In this document: piece after piece, positions 1 to 12,100 of the stretch
Position numbering within the stretch: the first letter of the stretch is position 1
Layout: every line of letters starts with the position of its first letter
DNA from: Mesorhabditis belari
Lineage: Eukaryota > Nematoda > Chromadorea > Rhabditida > Rhabditidae
Assembly (NCBI GenBank): GCA_958450365.1
Contig: CAUEEP010000733.1
Location: 1,260,001-1,324,000, forward strand
DNA: 64,000 nt
Direction of reading: 5' to 3'
The notes under the pieces: generated by a model
The model's database searches: none
Seen by the model: the letters and a program-made list of their open reading frames with translations, nothing else
What the model was told of the DNA's origin: nothing
Made by a program: the position numbers and the translations under genes

Positions 1-120
1 ACCAATTCGATCTGAATTGAATCAGAACCGATCAGATCCGAATTGAATCAGATCCAATTCGATACTGTTCTATACTGTTGTAAAAAAGAATTCAAATAAA
101 GCCTTCAGACATCCACTCAC

Positions 121-3100
121 CTCTCATAAAACATCAAGTAAGCGTTCTCCGATTGCTCTGTTGGATTCGTATTCTGTGAGACAAAAGTGTCATCGAAAGT
201 CCTCCAAACGCCATCTGTTGGGTTTTTCACTGTGGCAGTGTAGTGGCCAGATGAAACTCGATCTCCTGAAATAATTTTGAAATACAAATATCGATAAAGA
301 AAGTTTTGCAATTCAATAGAGTTAAGATTTTCTCTTTTTAAACCTTTATGATTGACGACGGCAAAGAGATCATAGATATTGTCATCGGGGGAAGAATGGG
401 ACACTGTTGCTTGCATTTCTCTGAAAAGTTGAACTTATTTTCAACTTCGATTAGAAAATGCTATTGAAATTCAAGAATTTTACAAAAAACCAACTTGTTG
501 AACTTTTTCCCAATAATACTGTGCCGTTTGCCATTTTGCGGATTTGACGGTGAGACAAACGGCGACATATCCAGTCCCTCAATCGGGAATTTCACCGAAA
601 CATCCACTTTGATCGGTTCAGTGATCTGGAAAGCTGGGATTTATCTGAATTTTCGATTTTCTCACTTCATTCTGAATGTGTCTGAATCGTTTCAAGTGAA
701 GAATCAAGATTTGTGGGCAAGAGTTGAACTTGAGTTGTTTGTTGGCCTTTTTTCCCGTACATCGCTCACAACGCCACTCAAGGATTTCTTCAGAGGTGTA
801 AGCCTAAAAATAGAAATGACTATCGACTAGATAAATGTCTTTTTCACTTAAAAATATCGCAAAAATACCCTAGACTTACACTCAAACATGATTGCAGTGT
901 CAACTCGTACGGAGCGTTGTCTTTTGCCAAACAATCAGCACTTCGATGGTTGATGATACGATCCAGATCCACTCGAATCAGTGATCTAAAACTTTGCTAG
1001 GCTTAAAATAGGCTCTGTCTTAAAAGGCTCTGTCTCGTTCAAATCCCTTTCTCATACCTGTTGTGTTGTGGGAATTCGACAGTTATCCGAATAAATTTTG
1101 GTAATCTCGGATGATCTCGATCGTTGTGTTGAATGCACTGATCGACATGCTAAACAGCAAACTCATTTGAAAGTCAACAATGCTTACAAAACACTTTTTT
1201 GAAAGTCTCACCTGTGTCAACAATGGCATCGACACATTCGGGTCCAAATAGGTGCTCGGGTTGAAGGTATCAATCTGAAAAAGGCCGTAACAAGGTTGAA
1301 ATTTACGAGATAAACTTACCAAAGCCAATTTGTATTGTCCGACGGGCAACGACTCCAACACTTTTGGATTCACCGATTGTCTCGCCGCCTCGAAAAGTTT
1401 CCGCGATAAATTATCATAGTTCCACTGCCGCGAGACGGCCAACACAAATGGATCGGTTTCTCTAAAACGCGGGGGAATTTATGTGAAAGATTTATTGACA
1501 CGAATAATGTGGTACAAACAATACAAAAGCACAACCTCTGAGCCCTAAATTTAGAGAAGAAAGCCCAGAAATGGGAAAAAAAGAACTACCGTAAATACTG
1601 TAATAGTACCCGACCCTCATAATGACGGTGCGGAGTGTTGCGTAGTCTAGCTTTGGCCTCGAGTTTTTCTCGACACTGGTTTATGCTACAACGCGCGCTT
1701 AGGTATCAAAAAATAACCCTGAATTTCAGCTATTTTTTGATAACTAAGCGCGCATTGTAGCATAAACCAGTGTCGAGAAAAAGTGAAATGCTAGACTACT
1801 TGCAACTAACTGCACCGTCAAGGGGGTGGGGTACTATTACAGCATTTACGGTAATAATCTAGCTGGCGGGATTGAACCCTTAACCTTTCGACTAAGATAC
1901 AGGGCTCTGCACCAGCTGGCCATGGCGAGCATCGGTCTTGGCGTCAAATCAGAACTAATAATAAGGAAAACAGTTAGGCGATTGTTCTACTGGTGTGTTT
2001 TTTTTGTGTCGTAGTTAGGATACTAATATGTTCTTGTGGAATCAATACTTGATGTTGGTTCGTTCAGTGGTTTAATTGCAAACTAATCTTGTAAATCGAC
2101 CACATCACCAACCTTTTCACTTGTGGCCCATTCTTGACGGTGATCACAAAGACGACATTCACTGTTTGATCGTTGTAAGTGTCGATGGTTGGCTGTAGCT
2201 CGACCGCGTAAGCTTCTCGCGTTGACATTGTTGCTATCTAAAAAGATATACATAAGGCATATTCAAAATACTATTCAAGCTGTATGTTTTTAAAAAAAAC
2301 CTGGCACACTTCCAGGGTGTTACTTCGGAAACCATTCGGCGATAGTTGTAGGATCAACATCTAAAATAATATTCACTCAAAACGTTAATAATGACTGTTT
2401 TCTAACAATTACAGTAAATTTTCTTGATCCTACCTGACTCAACGGGACTTTTGTCTCCTCAGCTAGACACGATTTCACGTCAGAAATCGCTCCTTTCGCA
2501 TCGACACGAATTCCATATTTTGTCATTGAGAATTGCCCCGGTTTCACGACAGAGACAAAAAGCGGTCGTTTTTGATTGATACTGAAAATGAAAATATTCA
2601 ACTGAACTTATTTGAATAGGTTTTCAAGTTAATTTTTCTATATTTTTCGGCAAATTCTTTCATAGTTCAAAAATTTGAAATATCTGCTTCAGGATTCAGT
2701 TCGAAATAACAAAGATCTACTCTTGTAGCAGTGAAGACTTCACCAATTTTCTTGCTACACTTGTGTACCTACCCCGTAATTAGTTGGCATTAGTTTTGTA
2801 AAGTAAAACTAATCCCTCAATTAATTCAATCGAATTTCCCTCTCTGTAATACTCGGGTTGTCGCGTTGATGGCGGGAGTGTTTGGGTGTACTCTCGGGAA
2901 TAATTGTAGTTGTTTTGTTGGGTTGACGATTGAACAGAGAGAGGGATGGACGGATGGCTTCATCGGGGGATTTCTCGTATCGATGGCTCCGGTATTTTTT
3001 TTGCTACACTTGTGTACCTACCCAGTAATTAGCTGGCATTAGTTTTGTAAAGGAAAACTAATCCCTCAATTAATTCAATCAATCTCTTCTCCCCAACAAC

Positions 3101-6100
3101 TCACTCATGCGGAATCGGCAACGGCACATACATGTAGGGCTCAAAGTTGAACTTTTGAAAGTGACACGATTGGCAAACGATTGAAGATCTGAAGTTGAGG
3201 TTTTAAATAAGATATTAAACAAGATCAATACGATGATAAATCCATAGTCTATCGTTAGACTAATACCAGAATATAACTTGACAGGCTGGTACCGTTAAAC
3301 CCTTTATTCTTTCCAAAACTATGAAGCAACTATTAGTACTTGATCCATTGAATGTACAGAAAGATTATCAAATTTGTAAAAAATCTACTTGATTAGATCA
3401 ACTACAGTATTTCAACATATTTCTTTACAAAAGTGCACCTCAACTGTCCCTCGAAGAGATTTGTGATCACCGAATAATGAGCCAGCCTTCTCTCAGCCAA
3501 CGCATCGTCCGGAGAGAAAGCTTCGCCGTTTTTCTGAAAATTTATTGTTACTACCTTTTTGTGACTTAATTTCAAGTAAATTCCAAATAAATTCCAAACA
3601 TTTCAAACCAAAAACGAACCGAATAATTGTAGTTATCATCCCTTTTCGCCAAATTCAAATCCTCGTGCACTTTGTCCAACAACCAATTCAAAAATTCTTG
3701 AGCATCCTGAAAATAACCTTTGAATTTTATTTATTTAGCTATACTTATTCAGATTCATCAAAAATTCACCTGTTGATTGTAGGTCTTGTAATCGGGTGAA
3801 TAGTCGCCGACAACCGCTCGAAAATCCCTCACATCTTGCTCCAAGCATTTGTTATTGTAGAGTTTGTTGATCAATGTGGCAAACGCTTTCGTCACAGCTC
3901 CATTGCTGCCGTGAAGTTGTGAGTTCAGCTCTTGTTGACGAGTTCGGTCCTGAGAGTTGAATTTTTACAATTTCATCAAATCAAATCAAATTCTTACGAT
4001 TGTGCTGTTTCGAATTCTTGAGTCAGTTCACTTTTAGCTCAAAAACTTGATCAATCGCTTTTACCTGCATCGTTTTCGTGTGCCCCGAATTGAGAAAGAA
4101 ATTCGCGAGACTCTCCGAGGCGGCCAGCGCTTGAACAACGGCATTCATGTAGCAAGTGTTGCCCAAATTCGGCAAACCCAGCTGCAGGGGTGGGGGCATC
4201 TAGAGATGAGAATTTAAAGGATACGTCTATTTACACAAATAATGTGGTACAAACAATGCACAAGCACAATCCCTGAGCCTTAAATTTAGGGAAAAAAGAA
4301 CCAATAATCTAGCCGGCGGGATAGCCGTTGACCGTCGACCTCCCGCCTAATATACAGGACTCTTAACCAGTTGGCGATGACGGCCATCGGTTGTAGCGTC
4401 AAATCAGAATTAATAATAAGGAAAACAGTTGGGCCAGTCGGCTATGGTGGCCATGAAACAGCCGAGTTATAACTTACTTTATAATCAGGGTCCTCGTTGT
4501 AAAAAGTCGAGTTTCCCTCTTTGTAATACTCGGGTTGTCGCGTTGATGGCGGGAGTGTTTGGGTGTACTCCCGGGAATAATTGTAGTTGTTTTGTTGGGT
4601 TGACGATTGAACGGAGAGAGGGATGGACGGGGATGGACGGATGGCTTCACGGGGGATTTCTCGTGTCGATGGCTCCGGTAGGTTTGGGTAGGATTTCTGA
4701 AAGATTTGATTTTAAAGGATTGTTAGTCCGAATTTAGCATTGTTGGCCTACTACAGAATGGTTGGTCTGCTTATGGAAAAGAGTTTTACAAATGATCGAA
4801 TTTAGTTCTTCAAAAGCTCTTTTTGTTAAAGAATTAAAGAATTTTTGCCTATTTAAACCAAACGAACCTTTCTAAAGCCCGGATCAGTGTACTGATTCTG
4901 TTGATAGGATTGTGTCGGCTGTTGTTGGTATCCTTGTTGATATAATCCTTGTTGACTAATATGATAATTCACTCTTTGATCTCTTTCTTTTTCTCTTTCA
5001 CGATCTCTTTCTCTTGTTTCATTCAGTGAAATCCGAGAACCGCCCAGATTTAAACGAGCCGCTCCTCCGGGAGGATGTTGATGGTGAGAAGATTGTCTCT
5101 GGAAAAGAAAATGAGGTGACGATTGAATAGCTGAAATGGTTAGTTGAGTTTAATCTGGCAAAAGTTTCCATTTGGATAATTTGAGAATTCCAAAACAGAT
5201 GGCCAAAATCCAAAAGTAATAAGCTTTAAATGAATGGTTCAAAATTACAAAATCAACTCTCTATAATTAAAAAAATCTTGTCAACAATCTTTTTCGCATC
5301 TCGATAGTAAAGAAATAACAAAACTCCTTAAAAAAAAGTCCAGCTATAGCGGATTTCAAAAGAAGGAGTGAGCGTTCCCGTTTGGGGGCCATGGGGTCCC
5401 CTGTTTACCCCACAAAGTGAGGGTGGAAAGAGAAAAATGAGAAAAGAAAGCTCTTGAAAAAATAATCACAAAAAGAGCATCAAGAAGAAGAGAAGAAAAT
5501 GAGGAAACTAATGGAATTGATGAAAAAATCGAGAATGAAAAAAAAAAGGGAACGATGAGGTCTGATTCTAATGAAAAAGTGAAAGGAGTGAAAGTGAAAG
5601 CTGCAAAGTGATACTAAGAATGTATACATTTATAAGTATCAAGTTTTTATAAATCTGTACTATAGTGGAAATACTGCAGATTTTCAGTATTATTCTACAG
5701 AGAAGCTGACAGTTCAAGCCAGCTTGAAAAGAGAATACAGAAGAATGAAGTTCAGACACGGATTGAGCAAGTGGTTGGTGATGTTGAAGTCAAAAGATAG
5801 CAAGCTACAAGCTTAATATTTAAGATTTACATAAAAGGTTTATATTCATGACATTTGTTTATGGAAAGAAGAACATTTATTGGTCTTGATGGTTTTTCAT
5901 TGAGTGAAATTCGAAGAAAAGGGAGTTCAGAAAAAGGAGTTCAGACAAGGATTGAGCAAGTGGTTGGTGATGTTGGAGTCAAAAGATAGGTGGAAAGAGT
6001 TTCTTGTTGAGTCTAAGAAAGCAAAGGTTTTGAATTAGAATTTCACTTATGAATTTGAGGTAATCAAATGTACTCTACTAACTTAGAAGTTACATTAATA

Positions 6101-9100
6101 ACTCATAAGAAAGGAGAAAGTCAAGGAAAAAAAGCTGGAGAATAGATGGATGTGGATGAGGAGGAAAGGAAAAGGGGGAAAATAGAGAAAAATAGGGGGC
6201 ACGAATAGGGGCAATTCCAGCCCCCACTCTCGATAAAGGAGAAAGGGAAAAGAGGGGATTTTGTTGAGGCCAAAAGGCTGAGGAGGGCTGAAGATGGGGA
6301 TGGGGTCGGATCCAACAAGGGAAAGCGGAGAAGGTGGAAAGAGGCAGCTAGGCAACCAGGCAATGGGCATATTTGAAAGGAGAGAAATGGGGGGGGACAC
6401 AAAGAAATAATAGGATACGCTGTGATGAAGCTGCGAAAGTCAGAATCTGGCAGGGTACCAAAACCTTTTTCCAAGCATGACTACCTTGCTTATTAGGCAT
6501 TAGGCACCAGGCCAATGCAAACAGAGTGAGCTTTGTGGGTAATACAGAATATGATTTTACTTTTTGTATGTCTAAGCTTTTAGAATGAGCTCTAAGCTTT
6601 TAGAATGAGCTCTAAGCTTTTAGAATGAGCATTTCTTTCAGTTTTGTGAATGAGATCAAGCTAAAGTTGAACTTTGAGATTGAATTTAAGTGCAAACCAG
6701 GAAAAATAAATATCGAGACATTCCCGAGTCGGGAATTTCCAAGAATTTATCGAGAAATGTGCAATCCTTATTTCAATACATTTTACGCTTACCGTAAATA
6801 CTGTAATAGTACCCCACCCCCCTTGTACATTCAGGTAGTCGCAAAAGTTTTCTAGCATTTCATTTTTTTTCAAAGCGCCCGTACTTTCAAAAAATGCGTC
6901 TTTGGTATCAAAAAATAGCCCTGAACTTCAGCTATTTTTTGATACCTAAGCGCGCGTTGTAGCATAAACCAGTGTCGAGAAAAACGCGTCCAAAGCTAGA
7001 CTACGCAACACTCCGCACCGTCATTATGGGGGTGGGGTACTATTAGGTTGATGCAAAAGTCTTTTTCATTTTTTTCGTACTTCTTTTGAAAAATAACAAA
7101 GTCATCAATTAACCTTTGGTTTGCTCTAAATGAAAAGTGTTTATTGTTCAATTTCCCATCTTTTTAAGTCAATTTGGGTTCACTTTCAAGCAAATTCGAG
7201 AAAATGAAAAGTGTTTATTGTTCAATTTCCCATTTTTTTAAGTCAATTTGGGTTCACTTTCAAGCAAATTCGAGAGTGAAAACGGGTTTTTCATAAAAAT
7301 CTATAAAAACCTCTATAAAGAAATTGGCTGAATCAATTTCTCTGAAAATCTGAAAAAATATCTAACTTTTTGTGCTCTATCTTTTATTTATTAACATCAA
7401 GATTGGTTTCCTTAGCTAAAGCGTCTAAAATGCATCATCGAGCCGTCGCCTTTTTTGACTACCCGACTTCAGGCTCTCAAAAAAATCTAGACATAAGACA
7501 TTTTAAACTCATTTTAATGTCATTTTGCAGAAAAATAATTGGCCTTTCGAATGCAATAAACCGTTGTTCAATTGGTGCATTTGTTACTTTTTAACGGAAG
7601 TACGAAAAAAATGAAAAAGACTTTTGCATCAACCTAATATTACAGTATTTACGCTTAATTTTTATCATTCTACACTCAAATTTTCTTTATCAACTTATCA
7701 AAGTTTTGTAAAAATAGAGATAAAATATTTATTTAGAAAGACTAAATCAGAATAAATTGATAGCTGAAGATCAATTGATTCAGGATAATTTGATAGAAAC
7801 TTCCCGCGAAATTCCTGTAATTCCTGATTCTCGAAATTCTCGAAATTTTAGTTTTGCGAGTGTAAAATAAGGAAATCTAGGTATGTTTTATCTTGAAAAC
7901 AAAGAGAGTGTTTTCTTTTTTCCTTTCTTCGTTTTCGAATCTCGAATCGGTTATCAACTCGTTTTTCTTATTAGATGTTATGAATATAGATCAAAAGGGT
8001 AACGAGAAATGATTGTCGGGTTGTTTTTCATAAAAGAAATGTCGATTTCTTTTTGTGTACTTGGAAAGTTCAAGAGCAACAAATGTTTTGCACTTTTCAA
8101 AAAAAGAGAAAGGTCAAAATGAGGACTTGCCCAAAAGAAAAATGTGTAAAACCATGTAATTTGGTCTTTTTTAGAAAAATTTCAAAATGACTACTGAGTT
8201 CCCGAAAATCTCTAAAAAATGAGTCGATTTCTAGACAAAATGCCTATCATTCTTCTTCTCTTTTCTAATCTCTTTTCGTTTGAATTGATTGCTTTTCATT
8301 GAGAGACAAATCAAAAAGGAAAGCCACATTGATTCCGCTTCTGAATGTGAGTGAATATTACGAATAGAGGGAAAAGCAACATATTTGGAGTTAACATAAA
8401 TTTGAAGTGACTGAGAATTGGAGTCAAATGTACATTTGTGACCGAGAATTGGAGTCAAATGTCACATTTGTGACTGAGAATTGGTGTCAAATGTACATTT
8501 GTGACTGAGAATTGGAGTCAAATGTCACATTTGTTCAACTGTTCCTGAACTGGGGATTCTCCAACTCATAAGGCGAATAGGTCAGCCTAGGTCGAATGCT
8601 TGTAAGGCAAGATTAGACTAAAGTTCGATCTGAAAGTTAGAAATGCTAAATGCTGTTCGTTTCAGACAATTTCACAAAATCACTTTGAGCTCTAGATTCA
8701 AGAATTGAACGCAAAAATACCCATGAATGAGCAAAACACCTTCATACAAAGAATAAAGGGACAAATTGAGTCACCGTTAATTCGCAAAAAACCCATCAAA
8801 ACCATCAAAACCGTGAGAACCATCAAAACAGAGAAGAAAATCGAAATGAATGGGGCAGCAGTGAATTGGAAAATATTCAATAAATAGAAAGAAAACTGTT
8901 TTCTAAAGATTTTAAAGCAAAGATTTGAGATTTTCATGAAATGTTGAGTCAAAAGAACAACTTTGATTACCTTTAAAGCCGAAGTAAAGAATTTTCAGAA
9001 ACGACACTCATTCATGACTGGTTTTAATGATTTTTTTGCTATCAAAGCAACTAAAATCACTATTTTCCGTAATATGAAAGCATTTTTATAAACAAAATCC

Positions 9101-12100
9101 CATTGAGTCACCATATTTTTCGTAAAATCTCTCGGAAATCCCCGGAAAACTATCAAAAACATGCCTCTCCAAAGCAGCTTATGGGGAATCGACTCGGATT
9201 TGTGTTTTCCGGAGAATTTTTCTCAACTTTTTTTGTCTAAAGCAATGAATTGTGAGTAAATGTACAGTTTACCGTCCGGTACAGTACAATGTACCGTACA
9301 GTTAGCTATTCTTACAGTTACTCTTTGATTTGCACTCAATTGCACAAAAATCAACAAAATTTACGTTTAATTGACCAATTTACACTTGAAAAAAGCAAGA
9401 TTTTATGTCAGAAGTGCCAAATTTCCTCTCAACTTTTGTTCTAACAAACCAAACATTGGCTATCTAGAACAAAAACTCAAAAATTTAACGGTTTGACAGT
9501 GTAAACTTAGATTTGCATTGATTAATTGTTGAATAGATTCAGATTTTTAATACTAATTTTAGATTCTCAACGAAAATCTATCAAAGAAACGATAAAAACT
9601 CGATGAAAACTCGATGAAAACCCGATGAAAACCCGATGAAAACGATAAAAACCCGATGAAAACCCTTCAGACTCCTCAAATGTCATCTCCATAAATGGTC
9701 AAAAAGTAAAGTGATCCTTTTGAATGTCCGAAAAAAGTCAAAAGCAAATGTAGGCGTTTTATGAGGAAAAATGCTTTCGATACGTACGTGAGGCGATTTT
9801 CTTTTTTTTTTGTAAAGGAAAAGAACAGTTAAGACCAAAGACGGGAAAATACAGAGGGTAAATAGAAAACGGAAAGGCTCTTCACAGTCATTTTTCTCTT
9901 TTTTTTCCCATCATTTCCCTCCTCAACATCTCAATCATTGCGAACACTTTTTTCAATGAGAAATTGAGCAGAGAAATCCAAAAATGGACTCGTGTGGTCA
10001 CTTTGAGTCAGTCGGTAGCAGAAATTGCAAGAAAAAACTTGCAAAGAATCGTTTTCAAGTCAGAAATAAATTCCTGAAGAGTTTGAAATTTGAATATGGG
10101 AAAATGTTTGAATTTAAATCCGTTTTGAAAGAAAAATTAGCTTTTAGGCTATCGAAAATTCGAGAAACTGGCTTGGGGGAGAAAATTCTCAAGTTCGAAA
10201 CCATTACTTTAGTGTATTTTAAAATAAGCTTTAGTATTTTTTTTGAAAAGTTTAGCCATTGACTTGACTTTTTAAAAAGTTTTTTCTCAGAAAAATTGAG
10301 ACGAATCAGCTGCCAAAAATCAGCAAAACAAACAAAGAAAAACATCTGCTTTGGAACAAGGAAAAGTTTGACTTGAAAATTGAAAACTTTTCAGCAAACA
10401 AAAAAAAACCTATCAATTATAGATGAATTTGGATTTGTTTTTCAGAGATTACAATTATTACAATTCTTGTCTAGCTACATTTCCGATATCAGAAGTACCT
10501 GTACAGTTTGGTGATCATAGGATTGGGTGGACGCGTGGTGCTTCCTCGCTTGATCCTTTGACGAAGAACCACCAAAAATGTCTGAAAATGAAGATTTTAT
10601 GATCGATTTTTGGGATTTCAAGCCTAATCCGAAAGTATTTTCGCCTTTTTTTGACTCACGTTTCAATTTTCTTGTCATCGATTTCGCCAACGAGACGCGC
10701 TTCTTCGTGTTTCGCTCAAACGGGGGCTGAGATCTGAAAAAAACTCTAGAAATCTTCATCTAGTTATGAAATTTATTTAATTTCTGCAAAATTTATTTAA
10801 TTTTTCCTCACTCAGCTCTCGGATTCCTCGGCGGAAAAGTCTGCGATTGCGAGCGATCGTCTTGCCGCCGCGGTTGGCTTTGTTGTCGAGCTGGAAGATT
10901 CCAAATCAAGATTAATTTGTAAAAAACTTGACTACATCTTATTTACAGATAATAGAAGGTTAGATTTGGAAGTTTAAACAGTAGATTTCCAGAGCTTACA
11001 ATTCTCTTGTGCTCCAGGCGTTGGAAATGCACCAAATCCCCGTTCTTCCCGTTGTCGAATCGATTTAGGGAGCTGGAAATCGATGTTCATTTGCTAATTG
11101 GATACAAAAATTTACATTTAACATTTTCAAATAAGTTGTAGAAGTAGATTTTAATTGTCTTCTTAATAGAAAGTTCAAAATTTTTATGAAATCTGGAGAA
11201 AGTGGTCCAAAATAGTCCGTTTCAATAAAGTTTTCAAAAAAAATTTCAAAAAAGATTAACTTTTCTCTAGGCTTAAGTAAATTTATAATAAAAAAAGTTT
11301 GATTTTGAGGATTGAAAGCTTTTTGAGCCAGTCTTATTGTCAGTTTTTAGCTTTAGCTTTAAAATACTTAGATTTCGATTTAAAAAGGTCAATTGCAGTT
11401 TAGAAAACATCAATCATCGAAGACAATCAATCAGGTGAGGGTTTTTTTTTCATTTTAACAATTCGATTTTGTCTATTGAGCCCAAAAAATGCGTCATGCG
11501 TCACCTTTTTTTTAAAAATGCCAAAATTCCCCTCAAAAAGATTGACTTTTCTCTAGGCTTAAGTAAATTTACAATAAAAAAAGTTTGGTTTTGAGGATTG
11601 AAAGCTTTTTGAGGCAATCTTATTGTTAGTTTTTTTAAAAAAAACCTCTCACAAACCTCTTCGAATTCGACTCGCCCAAAAGCCGAGTGACTGTTGACGA
11701 GTTGATTCGAAGGTGGCTGAAAAAAAAAGCTATAAATATTTAGATTTTGAGAATTTAGCTTTAAAATACTCAGATTTCGATTTAAAAAGGTCAATTTCAG
11801 TTTAGAAAACATCAATCATCGAAGACAATCAATCAGGTGGGCGTTTTTTTCATTTTAGCAATTCGATTTTGTCTATTCTGCTCAAAAAAACGCGTCATTC
11901 GTCACCTTTTTTTTGAAAATGCGAAAATTTCCCTCAAAAACTGCAATAACTTTTGAGTTTTGTCGTAAAATTCAAATTTTTTTGCCTAAATTTGCTAATT
12001 TTAAGCCGATTTCCGTCAAACCACAAACACTACACTCATGAAACAAAAAAAAGTCGTGCAAAAGCGTTAAAAGTTGCATAATGTTAGTGAAAAATTGGAA

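Larger units (their letters stand above)
5099..10498 (-). other. 5.4-kb intron of the USP gene
   Basis: No exon could be supported here on either strand. The intron holds family A copy 2 with its nested mariner-end element, a 3 x 20-bp tandem repeat (6571-6630), a short minisatellite (8409-8534), a GATGAAAA-type tandem tract (9589-9664) and purine-rich stretches. It separates the disordered-tail exons from those nearer the protease domain. Confidence 0.6.

Noticed and set aside
1..62. GATCnGAATTGAATCAGA-type repeats at the left edge, considered as the last USP exon
   Set aside because: A short tandem/inverted motif with several possible weak acceptors; no reading matches the end of a USP domain.
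8705..8952. Overlapping open frames on both strands
   Set aside because: Created by a short ACCATCAAAAC tandem repeat within the USP intron.
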